From Annulohypoxylon bovei var. microspora (taxonomy: Eukaryota > Ascomycota > Sordariomycetes > Xylariales > Hypoxylaceae): DNA of 64,000 nucleotides. The first letter of the stretch is position 1; the number at the start of each line of letters is the position of its first letter. The DNA lies in NCBI GenBank assembly GCA_022836615.1, contig MU405224.1, positions 332,615 to 396,614 of the forward strand, given 5' to 3'. Shown one piece after another: positions 1 to 12,000 of this stretch. A model generated the notes under the pieces. That model worked only from the letters and a program-made list of their open reading frames with translations. It was not told where the DNA came from and did no database searches. The position numbers and the translations under genes are program-made.

Positions 1-377
1 ATACGACGCGTGCGGCGAACGACAGTGCAGGAACAGTCTACACGAGCCTCAAACCTGCTCGACTTCTTGTTGTTCAGGTACTTGGCCGAGCCCGTAGCAT
101 TGATCATGCCGAGATCTAGATTGAGTGAGCTCTCGGCATCGAGGGATACATGGCTGCGCGCCTGGTCGAGGGAAGTAGAGTAGGTAAACTCGGCGTTCTG
201 CACTGCATGGTCATCGAGCGTCTGTTTCGCGTTGACCATTTCATTATCCCATAGTGAGACGCCGTCAAAGAACTGCGCGTTTCGCACGTCATACAGCATG
301 CCAAGCTGCGTGTCCTGGCCGAGGGCAGGCAGCGTCAGCGCCATGGTAGGGATATCCACACTCTCTATAATGAGCAT
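1..377 (-). CDS. SNTX/stonustoxin N-terminal-domain-like protein, 5' end only
   Basis: This frame is open for 125 codons from an ATG at 377 to the window edge, so the 3' part is missing. A second in-frame ATG lies at 344. The translation has features I recognise from the N-terminal domain of the stonustoxin/verrucotoxin (SNTX, MACPF-like) family: LGMLYD near residue 26, a following SLWD segment, a stretch resembling the family's Leu/Asp beta segment, then GSAKYLN near residue 95. Fungal proteins with this domain are common and of unknown function, and the resemblance does not show that this one is toxic. No signal peptide is visible. The frame contains no stop and has codon use like the neighbouring genes, so it looks intact as far as it goes. 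The family call rests on memory of its conserved segments. Confidence 0.65.
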   Translation of the reverse strand, partial: MLIIESVDIPTMALTLPALGQDTQLGMLYDVRNAQFFDGVSLWDNEMVNAKQTLDDHAVQNAEFTYSTSLDQARSHVSLDAESSLNLDLGMINATGSAKYLNNKKSSRFEARVDCSCTVVRRTRR

Positions 378-1879
378 TTTTGCAAAGTTTTCAAATATTG
401 TTATGCCCTTAGGAGTAAGAAAGATGAAGGAAGAAGTTGGGTGAGCCAAGTACTAGCGGTAGGCTGGACCTCTTGTAGCAGCACCTGCGGCAGCAGTTGC
501 CCGCAACAAAGATTGAATGGATGGATGTTTTGGTTGGGCAACGAAAGTTTATTAGGGACGAGAATGAGAGTTAAGACGAACGTGGAAGGAGCGTGCTTCC
601 TGGAGGGGTGGTTCATATGGTTGTTGTACTTTCCAACTATTGACAGCTACTTAGGTTTACCATTATGTATTCGCATATAAAGGCGGTGCCTAAGGTGGTT
701 GCTAAGGTGGTTGCTAAGGAGGTTGCTAAGGGGTCATCCTGGAACCCACAGGAGTATCTAAGTCTTTTTTCTTTTTTCACTCTACAATTCAATCAGAGCG
801 GCTCCCATTTTCAACCCAATACGAATATATCACTATCTAGCTTAATACTATATGTGCTATTTGATTGTATTTTGTACAGCCTCGCATACAATTAATGTGA
901 TGTTAGCTACCAGTCAGAGAGACAGCGTAGTTTTCTACTGCTGGGCAACTCCAAGATTGGAAGGGAAAGAAATGGGGGGAGGATCAGGCAGCATTGTTTT
1001 TAATTAAATTCCCGGATTTGTTTCTAAGTTCTGAGTTGTCTATATGCCATAGGTTCTAGGCTGGATTTCAGAATGACGATAAATATTTATTACCAAGGAG
1101 TTGACCTAGGATCCAGCACCTCAGATTCAAACACATAATCTACCTTCTTTTGTATGGTCCTCCTTTATCGGTCGAAACATGGCACATAATCAGCTCGCGT
1201 GGGCTCCTCTTATTGGCCCTCCCACAAGTAGAAACAATAGGTAAAACATATCAAATGTCCGTATGGTATTCGACGTACGGAGATAGTACTTAGAAGTCTC
1301 ACTAATGGAACCATCTCCTTTTTCTAAGGTTTTGGTAAGTATACCCAGGTACTTGACATACCTCCCCCCCCTCCCCCCCTTTTTCTTTTTCTTTATAAGT
1401 CGCCTATGATTTTAGATCTTAGGGGTTATAAGATACTGTCATATGACTTATACGGTGATCTTATACGCAAGGCTTTATAAAAAGCCTATGATATTAGTTA
1501 AATATTTGATAAGAGGCATATTGGGGGCGATGTCCTTGGCTCTGCATGTTGGGTTCAAGCTCTATGTAGGTAGGAAACCCAACCAGAAAAATGTGGAAGT
1601 GAACCGAGAATAGAGGTCGTTTTTGAGAAGCTAGCGGCATCTTTGAACGGCTATCATTGTTAATAACCACCTGAAAGTTTGACATACGTATCGTTGGTAT
1701 ATATTGAGTAGATCAGAGACTGTTTTTACAACATGCCAACATCCCTCCCTAAACGCCTTCATCATGCACCATCCCATCCAATATAAACACACATTTTCCC
1801 ATACCACCAACATGTATATACACCCCTCCTACCACCCTCACCATTCCCCTTTTCTCTACCCCCCCTTTTTTTCTAAACC
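378..1879. other. Intergenic region between the SNTX-like gene and MTO1
   Basis: I see no convincing gene. The region holds a short 12-bp tandem array near 682-731 and a polypyrimidine tract near 1361-1395. The small open frames here have no recognisable protein features. It should contain the promoter of the SNTX-like gene and the 3' flank of MTO1. Confidence 0.5.
682..731. repeat. Short 12-bp tandem array
   Basis: About four imperfect copies of a 12-bp unit with core GGTTGCTAAGGT are seen; the first is degenerate. A similar doublet occurs near 60650, inside the second gypsy element. Confidence 0.7.
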
Positions 1880-3987
1880 TCACAACTCCCCCCTCCTAGC
1901 CTCAGCATCCAACCCCTCCACCTCCCCGGCAAGCGGCGCCATCTCCATCTCCGCCTCCACCCCCATCGCCCCCACGCCTCTCCCCTGCATCCCCCTCTGC
2001 ACGAAAGCCAACAACCGCACCGCGCCCGCCGGCGTAACCCCCTCGATGCGTCTGGCCTGACCGACGCTCTCGGGCCTAGCCTCCTTCAGCGCGGCGCGCT
2101 CGTGGAAGCTGAGGCCGAAGACGCCGTCGTAGTCGAGGTCGGTGGGCAGGCGCAGGCTCTCGTCCTTCAGAAACGCCTCGCGCTCGGCGGCCTGCATGTC
2201 GACGTAGGGCGCGTAGCGGGCCTCGATCTCGACGCGGCTGCGGACGCGGTCGGGGTAGCGCGCGATGGCCGGGACCTCAGAAACGAGATCGGCTAGGGTG
2301 GTGCTGTGGAGCCGCAGGATGTCGAGCGCGCTGCGGAGCTTGCTGTCGAGGCGGTTCGTGAAGCCGGCGGCGATCCAGGCCGGCGCGCTCCGGGAGACGT
2401 CCCGCAGCTCGCGCGTCAGGTCCGCGATCTGCGCCTTGTCGTCCGAGTACCTGCGCCACCGGACGTCGCCGACGACGCCCCACGCGCGCCCCATCTCCGT
2501 GAGCCGCAGGTCGGCGTTGTCGGCGCGCGTGCTCATGCGGTACTCGCTGCGGCTCGTGAACATGCGGTACGGCTCGGAGACGCCCTTGGTGATGAGGTCG
2601 TCGATCATGATGCCGATGTACCCGTCGGCTCGCGTGAGCGTGATCGGGTCTAGGCCCCGCGCGGCGCGCCCCGCGTTGATGCCCGCGATGATGCCTTGGC
2701 CGGCGGCCTCCTCGTACCCGGTGGTGCCGTTGATCTGGCCGGCGAGGAAGAGGCCGGAGATGGCCTTCGTCTCGAGGGACGACTTGAGGCTACGCGGGTC
2801 CACGTAGTCGTACTCAACGCCGTACCCGGGCTGGGTCATCTGCACGTTCTCGAGCCCGCGGATGGTGCGGAGCAGCTGCTCCTGGGCCTCGGCCGGGATC
2901 GTCATTGACAGCCCGTTCGGGTAGATGGTGTCGTTGTCGAAGCCCTCGGGCTCGAGCCATACGATGTGGCGTTCCTTGTGGCCGAATTTGATGATTTTGG
3001 CTTCGAGAGACGGACAGTACCGTGGGCCCCGCACTGTCTCGCGGATGTGAACTGTCTTGTCGAAGTTGGCCCGCGCGACATCGTGGGAGTCTTCGTTTGT
3101 GTAGGTGGCGTGGCAGAGGAGCTGGTCCTGGACAGCAACATGGTCGTTAAGGTAACTAAATGGTACCGGCGGGTCATCCCCAAGCTGCTCTTGCAGGACT
3201 GTGAAATCTATGCTCCCTTTGTGCAACCGCGGAGGCGTGCCCGTCTTTAGTCTGCCGAGCTTGAAACCGGCATCCCTCAGAGACTTGCTTAGGCCAAACG
3301 TTGCTTTCTCCCCTATCCGCCCCGACGGGAAGACATCCAGCCCGATGTGTATCTCTCCGCTCAGGAAAGTCCCAGTCGTAATAATGACCGCGCTAGTCGG
3401 TAATATCTCTCCAGACTCAAGACGAACGCCCGTGATCTTGCTTTTAGACGGATCACCAACAGGGTCAGCTTTCTCGCCTAAGACAATATCCGACACTGTA
3501 TTTGTTATAATGGACAGGTTCGGATACGACTGAAGCTCCTCGCGCATATGTCTTTTGTACAGCGCTCGATCGATCTGAGCGCGAGGACCCCAGACGGCCG
3601 GACCTTTCCTCCGGTTCAGGATCTTGAACTGGACACCTGCCTTATCGATGATGCATCCTGCGACTCCGTCTAAGGCATCGATCTCGCGTATTATCGTACC
3701 CTTCCCGATACCGCCGAAGCTAGGATTGCATGAACAAACTCCGAGGTTGTCGAGTTTGGGAGTGACTAAAGCCGTTCGCGCGCCGGATCGGGCGGCGGCG
3801 GCGCTGGCTTCGCATCCGGCGTGACCACCACCTATTACGATAACATCGAACGGTCTAATCCTCTCCAAGTCAGCTTGACTTCATTGGCAATATTAGGGGT
3901 AAGCTATATTGCTTACCTTAGGTCTTCGGCGACTGTGGCGAAATTACTCCGATGAAGACGTGAGGCGAGGGGTCGTCTTTGGGTCAT
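1880..3987 (-). CDS. MTO1: Mitochondrial tRNA uridine 5-carboxymethylaminomethyl modification enzyme (MnmG/GidA family)
   Basis: Orthologue of bacterial MnmG (GidA), the FAD protein that with MSS1/MnmE modifies wobble uridine of mitochondrial tRNAs. Exons on the minus strand are 3987-3917 and 3860-1880, giving 683 residues. The 56-nt intron has a GTAAGC donor and GAGAG acceptor. I added exon 1 because the long frame has no suitable ATG of its own (it begins at a TTG), whereas exon 1 joins in phase and supplies an Arg-rich, acid-poor leader typical of mitochondrial targeting. Visible motifs are the dinucleotide-binding GGGHAG (residues 34-39), the family signature GRLKTGTPPRL, GLFLAGQINGTTGYEEAAGQ, and MFTSRSEYR. 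Length fits the family (yeast Mto1 about 670). The 3' part is GC-rich and produces several long antisense shadow frames. Confidence 0.93.
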
Positions 3988-4731
3988 GCCAATAGGCCGA
4001 CTTAAACCCCTGGGTCTCCATGCTTTCTTCATATCCGTATCTGTAGCAATATAACGAGTATTGAACCCAATTCGTAGCTATCGTAGTTTAGCATCGTTGT
4101 CGTTGAAGAATATAAAATTTCTCGATAAGAGGTTACGATAAGGGATTAAGCTTAAACTAGTAGGCGGTGTGGATCATCATGCTAAATACGGTAGGCGGGC
4201 AGCTTTCTGCCGGATATATCATCTACCTAGGTACGTCTTAATTAACCTCAGTTGTTGCCTCATCTCCTAATCAATATCAAAAGCCTTCTAAGTTCAATAA
4301 TGTCCATTGGACTAGTAGTTTTTCATTATTACAGAACCTGCCTATTTTTGACGCTATTTTCATCTGATGCCATTGAAAAATATGGGCAACTGCTACAAGG
4401 CAATAAGGGCATGGTTTTAGATCTTATGGAGATGTGGACATCATACACTACCTACCTAAGGTATTGGATAAAGGGGGTACAACTAACAGCAAGACGCCTC
4501 ATACCATGCCATGTAATTCAGATACCAATTCGCTTATGTTGACCTCAAAGACTATCAAAACTTGTGTATTTTCCCAACCCCACGAAGTAATCCGCCGTAC
4601 TATACAAAGCTAGGCCGGGACAATGCAAATGATAAAGTCCTGGTCTCGGTTTTTTTTTTTTGTAGAGTATTGCTTAGATGGCGTTCTGTCTTCCTCCGTA
4701 GATACTCCGCACAAGTCTATATTTCAGGACA
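3988..4731. other. Intergenic region between CRD1 and MTO1
   Basis: This presumably holds the MTO1 promoter and CRD1 3' flank, since both genes are on the minus strand. The open frame at 4252-4542 has no protein-like features. A CTACCTAGGTA motif lies near 4233 and a poly-T run near 4650-4662. Confidence 0.45.
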
Positions 4732-6170
4732 CTATTGACCTTTAGGCTTGCCCTTATTCTCAGACAAGATCCTAACAGCGTCTTTGCTAAATACGTAGCT
4801 TAGACCGCTCCATACAGTCGTAGTAGCAACCAAGTATCTACTCTCTGTTAGTCATGTAATTATAAGAGCGATCTGTTAAGACCCTTGCGTCATATGTAAG
4901 GGAGAACATAGAAACATACTGGAACGCCGACATAGCTAAGCCAACATCTGCGGTTATAAAAGGCGTCACCATTGTTGCTCCCATAAGCCCTAACTGCAAG
5001 AATGTGTTGTACTTGCTGATAGTTGTAGGCCGAACTTCCGCCGACGGTAGAGAGAAGTCCCAATACCGCGTGAAGGTCTTCGGTGGCGGGAGAGATATCC
5101 ACCGGTAGTATATGGCGGCGATAGCTAAACCGACATCACGTCCGAGGATTATAACGCCAAGCCAAACTTCATTAGTTGTAAGTTAGCGTGTCAATTTTGA
5201 CAAAGGGTTGCAAGTATATCAATCTAAATCACATGCTGTCTCGTGTAGGGAACTTTAAGAAAGCCTTACCCGGTAGCGCGCCCTTGTAAGCTAAGCACAC
5301 GGTCAAGATCGTCATGAGTATCTTATCTGCCATCGGATCGACAACACTACCGACGACAGTCTGAAGCTTCCATCGGCGGGCGATCCAGCCATCAAGCAAG
5401 TCCGAGACCCCCGCGTAAGCGAACAGGCCTAGGGCCCACGCATGAGCATCGTGGAGGATAGCATAGCCGACGAAAGGCGCGGCTATGAGACGCGAGAACG
5501 TCAGGATGTTGGGCACCGTGTATATGTTCTCATGAACCGTTAACGCGGGCAGCACCTTAGGAATCACATTTCGGATTCCTCGAGGTTTAGCAGTAGATAG
5601 AGGCTCGGGCTGTGTTGACCAAGAAGAAATTCTAAGATGTAGGTTAGTTGAAAAGCCCTACGACATGATATTTTCGCGAAATCGGAGAGTTCGAGCATCG
5701 GATAGGAGAATCTAGTACAGATATTGGTTGGGGGAAATGAGATAAGTTTATGGGCAAGGTGGGATGACCAATTCGGCTAGGACGACATACTGATCCTTAC
5801 TCTTAGTCTCATTTTTTTCTTGAAGGTACCTATTAGACTGAGAGAAGCACCTCCCGAGCCCAACCCCACACCATACTGTGACTCTAGAACCACTTGTCGA
5901 AGCCACATTGAATTGAGAGCACGTCCGTCCTCTCATCCTACCCCCTGGCCAATGCCCAGCTTCATTTGTAGCAACATTCAGAAGTCCCGGGGCGCTGGTA
6001 CGTATGATATGAAAGGACCTCCTCCATAAGTATGGAGTTGTATTCACCGGGCTTTTTATTATTGTTGTGAGGTCATTGGATACCGAATTCCTGCCTAGGC
6101 TCAGTCTCGAGTTCAAGCTCGGACAACTGCGGGAAGCATGAGCGCCACCGCGTAAGGCCCGTGAACTCAT
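4732..6170 (-). CDS. CRD1: Cardiolipin synthase (CDP-alcohol phosphatidyltransferase)
   Basis: Catalyses the last step of cardiolipin synthesis, phosphatidylglycerol plus CDP-diacylglycerol, in the mitochondrial inner membrane. Exons on the minus strand are 6170-5791, 5631-5270, 5166-4920 and 4837-4732, giving 364 residues. All junctions keep phase, with donors GTATGT, GTAAGG and GTATGT. The CDP-alcohol phosphotransferase motif D-x2-D-G-x2-A-R-x8-G-x3-D-x3-D is perfect, with Asp at 204, 207, 225 and 229. It follows HENIYTVPNILTFSR, typical of eukaryotic CRD1. The last exons read LGRDVGLAIAAIYYRW and VATTTVWSGLSYVF, also typical. The roughly 125-residue leader is Arg/Ser-rich and fits mitochondrial import; its sequence is poorly conserved, so the exact start is less certain than the core. 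Confidence 0.92.
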
Positions 6171-7374
6171 ATCGAGCGTATCATATTACGAATTGATCAC
6201 AAAATCCGCCGGAATGGGGGTTTGTTGTCCGAGGATGGAATTCAAGGCACAGATTTAAATGTGTGAGATGGAGGATAATGGAGGATAGTGTGTTCACAGT
6301 TGAAAAAACTTCTTTCTAGCACCGTGTTTGAGCTATGTTGTATCGACCTGGTATTAATGTCAGACGTCACTCCTAGCCCCACTGAATAAGCTGTATGCTT
6401 ACTAATAAGCATTGGGTAATTGATACGTAGATCTGGGGGAGCTCAAGTCATGCAGTGGTCCAAGCGTCATTATCTGCGACTCCTATCCTTATCCCCTCAG
6501 CCCCTATTCAGCATTTTTTCTAACGAGCACGCTGTCACCAAGATTATAAGAGAAAGTTGAGATAGGCGAATATGTTTGAACCATGATTACACAGGCTATT
6601 AGAGCAAAATATTGAAGCTCAATCATTGAGGTCATTTCTATGTGCCTTCGTCATCGGCATCTGCACCAGCGACTAATTTTTCTACTAGCCACCTGGGTCC
6701 CGTGTTGAAACATAGGTCCCACGATAGCCGGCAGCGAAAACAAGCGCGAATCTCCCTTCTCTTCCATCCTTCCCTCCTTCCCTCCTCCCTCACTTGTATG
6801 CCCCTAAGACATCTCAATGACTTTTATCTGTATGAATCTTCCCGATAACGCCGAAAAGCCTGTCGTCATGGTCAAAGGGCTTGTTGACTCTGACCAGCGT
6901 ATCAACACCTAACAAAGGAAATAATAAAAGGAAATATGAAGCGAAGAATAATCGCATCATCAAAGCCCCAGCCCTGCTCCATAGTAGCGTAATCTTCTAT
7001 GACCGATATCAGGGGAAAGGAGAGAAACCAGAGGTATCGAAAACTCATCATTGCTAATAGTCATTCGACGCCGACGCCAACCCGTTACGATTCTTCCCTT
7101 TTTCCCTCCAAAACCCACGAGGGTGTATTAAGCCAGACTATACCGTAACACCGTGCTAGAGTACCGATCAGACAAATTGCCCGCCCGGGTTTAATGAAAT
7201 AATAGAAGTAACATGCATCTTCTATATATATATCTTCAATGGACTTGGCAACTACATTCGTGGTTGTTTGTTGATGTTGTTCACGTTGCCACTGTTCAAC
7301 TCGTCCATGGACATGTGCTGTAGCACATTGTGTAGTCCTCCAACTTCCGACTTGGAAATTCTTGTGTGTGTGTG
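6171..7374. other. Intergenic region between SGE1 and CRD1
   Basis: This should hold the CRD1 promoter and the SGE1 3' untranslated region and terminator. The open frame at 6642-6848 overlaps simple CT-rich sequence and is not supported as a gene. Confidence 0.45.
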
Positions 7375-9015
7375 TTAGTTTGTGTTATCTCTAGGAGACC
7401 ACTGTGGATATACTAACTGTGGGAAGTCGTTACTAATGAAGCCACTTGCCCATTCCGCCTCCGTCGCCATATTCGGCGTAGGCTCGGAGTTATCGAGACC
7501 TAGGGGCATTGATGGGGGTGTGGTCTCCTGACTAGAGGATACATTATGGCCCGGGTGTTCGGGCAGAGAAGTATTGAAGTCGTTAGGAGCATGGTGAGCA
7601 CCTCGAGAATCGAAACCGGTATCCAGTTGATTAACAAATGCAGCAGATTGGCGTCCAGCAGGTTCAGTAGTATATACATCGTTGTTCTGGTTGGCGCTGC
7701 TATGATCATACGAATTGCGGTGATGGTTTGAAGAAGGGGTAGCAGCAGCAGCCGCCGCCGCCGCCGCCGCCGCAGATGTTTCAAACATAGCTCCGTTCGA
7801 GTAGGATGATTGACTAGGCATACCATGGTTTCCAAGACCACCGCCATTGCTGAGGAACTGAGTTGAGCCCATTGGGGTCCTGTCAATAGGACCGAGGCTC
7901 GAATAATCCAAGTGACTAACTCCGTTTGTTCCATGGATACTCGAATTCCGACGAGCTGCTAGGGATGCCGAGTGAGGAAACCCCATAGAGGATCGTGGAG
8001 TCATACCGTACGCCATGCTGTTCGACTCGTAGTTGTAGTTCGGCGTCGCAGGTGGAGCGTAAGTCACAGGAGGTGGCAGTGTTGGAGCCATGGAATAAGC
8101 CGAGACGTATTGATCTGTAGCTGCCCACGTAGGTTGCGTGAAGGATGGCATCGTCGGCATCGACATTGATCGTGCTCCCGGGCCGTTCATATAGTTGTAC
8201 GAATGACTAATCACGGCATGTCTAAAATGCGGTTCGGCCATCAGAATTTCCTGGTCATCGACTGGAGCCCTGAAACTACCGGATGATATCAGGGGCGCAC
8301 GAGGCGTGACACCTCGTAGATTGGGATCGTGAGCTGGAGTAACCAGTTTTTGATGCATAATATCTTCGAGGCTGTAGTATGAGACCATGTGGTGCTGTAT
8401 GCCTTGGTAGGTGACGCTGATAGTCTTCTTGACTAACCCATCCTGCTTAAATTGGTACGAATCAATGAGAGATCCGACGAGAGCTCGTTCGGTTTCATTA
8501 CGACTGTTTGCCATACTGTCGAAGTTTGACATGGAAGTGCCGACGCTCAAAGAGTTGCTCATGCCATTACCGACTGAGTTCGATCGCGAACTAGTAGGGG
8601 GCTTGGTGACACCTCCGTCGGGCTTCGATCGCTTCATGGCCCGCTTCTTCTCGCCGGGTTGAAAAGGCTTGTCGAGTTCGCGATACAGAAGGAAGTTGCC
8701 TAGGATGCGACTGGGGCTCCAAGGTACACCATCAGTCCAGCGCTTTATTCCAGAGGAATGCTCTTCGTAAATGAATACGTTGCCACTGACGATGAGACCC
8801 GCCCGTTCTCTGTCGTGGGGCCGTCTTGGTACGTGGAAGAGGTGGCCGCTAAGACATGCTTCGAATAGTATAAGGGCATCCATCGTGCTTGCGATGTAAC
8901 CGCGGAAGGTTGGCTGTAGAGGGCTCGCCGACAGACCCCCGTGTGCCGATGCCAGCGAACCCGAATGTCCCGTAGCAGTTCGGTCGGCTCCGGACAGCAT
9001 GCCACCGGACGACAT
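7375..9015 (-). CDS. SGE1: WOPR-family transcriptional regulator (Gti1/Pac2 family, SGE1/RYP1/WOR1 type)
   Basis: Nuclear DNA-binding regulator. Known members control morphology, conidiation, effector expression and virulence in Fusarium (SGE1), dimorphism in Histoplasma (RYP1) and white-opaque switching in Candida (WOR1). It is a single exon of 546 residues. The bipartite WOPR domain is clear: WOPRa around residues 36-112, including RRPHDRERAGLI, YEEHSSGIKRWTDG and SPSRILGNFLLYREL, and WOPRb around 175-222, including TERALVGSLIDSY and GLVKKTISVTYQG. The basic GEKKRAMKR near 121 may be a nuclear localisation signal. The rest is low-complexity, rich in Ser, Asn, Pro and Tyr, with a run of 12 Ala at 415-426 encoded by a GCC-rich tract. 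The 'GHLFHVPRRPHDRERAG' form favours the SGE1/RYP1 clade over the PAC2 paralogue. Confidence 0.93.
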   Translation of the reverse strand: MSSGGMLSGADRTATGHSGSLASAHGGLSASPLQPTFRGYIASTMDALILFEACLSGHLFHVPRRPHDRERAGLIVSGNVFIYEEHSSGIKRWTDGVPWSPSRILGNFLLYRELDKPFQPGEKKRAMKRSKPDGGVTKPPTSSRSNSVGNGMSNSLSVGTSMSNFDSMANSRNETERALVGSLIDSYQFKQDGLVKKTISVTYQGIQHHMVSYYSLEDIMHQKLVTPAHDPNLRGVTPRAPLISSGSFRAPVDDQEILMAEPHFRHAVISHSYNYMNGPGARSMSMPTMPSFTQPTWAATDQYVSAYSMAPTLPPPVTYAPPATPNYNYESNSMAYGMTPRSSMGFPHSASLAARRNSSIHGTNGVSHLDYSSLGPIDRTPMGSTQFLSNGGGLGNHGMPSQSSYSNGAMFETSAAAAAAAAAAATPSSNHHRNSYDHSSANQNNDVYTTEPAGRQSAAFVNQLDTGFDSRGAHHAPNDFNTSLPEHPGHNVSSSQETTPPSMPLGLDNSEPTPNMATEAEWASGFISNDFPQLVYPQWSPRDNTN

Positions 9016-12000
9016 GGCTGTGGTTGTGGTCGAGCGTCTTCGACGATAAGTTTTACTCTTGCTAGTTGAGATGCAAGCGGTAGCTTAACTTATGAAAGCT
9101 TTCGCGATGATAGTTAAAAGGAGTATTAACAGGTGGAAGTAAACTATATCTCCAAGGAGACGTCCCAGCACGTAGGTTGGATAGTTTGCTGCGCGCCTAG
9201 GTGTAAGATAGTGTTGGTCAAGGGATGGGAGCAGATATGCTCACAACTCGCGACCTAGTTACCGGTAAGAGAGTTAAGGTGCAGGTTCTGAAGTGCCTAA
9301 AGGACCTGGCGTGAATTGTAAGCTGAAATGAAGATGTGAAAGAGGCAAGAGCGTAGGGTAATTATTAGAATCATACCTCGGGACGAGTGGTTTACAGTTT
9401 TCAATGAGACTGGAGAGAAGGTGGACAAACTTCGCTAAAAAAAGGATAACAGGTTGCAGGGGCTTCAATATATATTGAATAACCCTCGGTGAGATAATGC
9501 GACCTGTTTCTCTATGCTGCTCTGGCAACCGACAATAGAATGGCTGCGAACGCCTCTGAAGTTTGTTGCCTCGCTTCGAACACTATGTCAATTGGAGAAA
9601 ACGAAAAGACCCTTGGTGGCACCAAATAGAGGAACCAGTGCTGTGTATTGTTAGTACGTGGACCTGGTTGTGGACTTTGACTCTTGAGTAAACCCAGACC
9701 GAACGAACCTTAATCAGAAGGGAGGGAGTAAGTACCCTGTCGGCGTAGATGCTTGATAGAGTACTTTGATTCTTGGAGGGCACAGAGATCTCCGAAAAGA
9801 CGTATCGTAGACTAAATAGAGACGGTGCTACGATTAAGTTCGTGGCTGCCTCCTCAGAAAGCTACAACAAGCCCCCTACATGTGCTTGGATAGACACTTG
9901 AGCTCTCGGATAGTACTAAAGAGTAAAAGTATGTATGCTCGGAGCTCTAAATTAGTTGTACAAGTGGCATCAATCAGCTTTATTAAACTTTCAGATGCTC
10001 AGGGGAATTGTAAACGGACTCCGATTTGGTGTGTCTATGCTTACCAATTTCCGCCGTTGATATTTCTTAATTGGGGAGAGGTCTGGGTGATGACCAAACA
10101 AATTATCTCGACACTTTTTGTAGGAAAGTCTCTGTAATTTAGAGATCAGTTAACCACGGCGTTTACCAAATAGCGATTGTGACAATATCGAAGAGTGTGG
10201 TTAATGGCTGTCTACTTACAAGGAGCAGCTTCCTGTTTATCGAGTGTGAAGGAAGTAGGTTAGCGCCGACAACACTGAGTTGAGGCTCTAAACTCTGTTG
10301 TGAAGTTGGGGATGGTCGATACCCGGTACGTAGATGATGGAAAGTCAAGTGTGAAATTATGTGAAAGAAAGTTGGGAGTTGATGTGTTCTGGATATGCTT
10401 GGTTTTTTTTGTGAGCTGTGGTAACCTTGGGAAAACTTGTAGTTATTGGTATTGAGAAAGATGAAAAAGACATGCACTGACCATCTCGCAGATATTTCAA
10501 GTAGAGAAAGGAGAAATGGGTTGTCTTGCTAGTTGCTTTCTAGGGCAGTGATAAGACGCAGCACCTACCTTATGTAGTTGCCATGATGACTGTAGTAACG
10601 AAGAAGGTGGGGAAAGGGCAATGTAGTCTACGAGAAGGATGGTCCATGGGCACAAGACTTTTTATAGATTAATAAATCGAGGGTGGTGGTCGCCAAGGAT
10701 AAAACGAACGAAATGAACAAACTGGGAAAGACCACAGAACTACTACACAAGTAGTCCTTCCTAGTTGGTCTATTTCACTGGTAGATGGAGCAATTATTCC
10801 TCTACTCGCGTAGTTCTTACCTTACCTTACTCTGTCTTAGTACATCCAACCAGTCTATGGTGGTAGGAACGCAGAGAATATACATACAACAAGTACCAGC
10901 ATGTATGAAGTAGGTACGCCTAGATAAATCACGATTGATACGACGAGTGGAGCTGGGTCTTTCTTACTATCCCGAGCGCTTACCCAGTAAATATATATGT
11001 AAGTACCTATATAAGATGTATGTATATAATCTGCAATTATGTACATAGAAGCTACATGTAATTACCTTCAATATCTAATCTTTAATCTTGATTTATCGTC
11101 CTTGTCATGATCTACTTCAACATTAAACCGGTTCATCTTCATCTTCCATCTCTTTACAAACCTACCTATTGCTCCCATATCTCATATTTGCCGTGCTTTC
11201 TTACTACTTACGTTGTCTCCCCAGATAGATTAATTCTTGCCACCCGAATATGCTACTAATTATCTGGGTTAACTAACGGATATCCCGTATGCATGGGGGA
11301 TTCGTAGTGTGAACAACGACTTGCATATAAATTTTAGCCTAGCCACACTTTTGACGTTAGGGCCACGGATTTCATATGATGGGATCAGTCCCGAACTGGT
11401 CTTCGATGATCGCGGGCCGAGCGAGGCACAAGAAGACCTATAGGTAATTCTACAAGCTAAAAATGAAAGAAATGAGCTTAGCATCTCTGAAAATGCCCCG
11501 GGATAGGTATGCCAAAATTTATACAAGAAAATTGCTAAAGGTTTGTATCCCGTAACTAGTTAGTGTTAATATTCATCTTTAATATCGTTGCCTCTATTTT
11601 TATTATTGTTGCTTCTTAATTGTCGAGGTAGCATCAACAGGAAAAGGTAAGCTATATTGTATACCTATGTAGGTAGGTAATGATAGTAAGATACATTTAG
11701 TTGGACACTATACCATAGCTAAAGTAGTTACATAGGTAGCTATGACAGAATCTAGGACTTGAATCGGGTTCATACGGCCGACTATGGAGATTATGTAATT
11801 CATGCCCCTTTTATTGTGCTATGTGGCTATAGCTCTCATGCTCTTGATGTAATATGACGGTTAGATGATGGATTTGCAAGGAATAGCCCTTTGGATGGTA
11901 TGGGCAATACTGGGAATTGCAATGCCAACTGGTTGGTAACTATTTTGATTGTCTTAAGTCTAGACTATCCAAAGGTTAGTTTTTGAGTAATCTAAATAAT

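Noticed and set aside
2265..2807. 180-residue plus-strand open frame
   Set aside because: Antisense shadow of the GC-rich MTO1 exon; no domain, Arg/Ser-rich.
4252..4542. 96-residue plus-strand open frame
   Set aside because: No recognisable motif, poor codon structure and no good splice partners; probably chance.
10163..10477. 104-residue minus-strand open frame upstream of SGE1
   Set aside because: Low-complexity translation without domain signals; it may lie in a leader or promoter, but no coding evidence.
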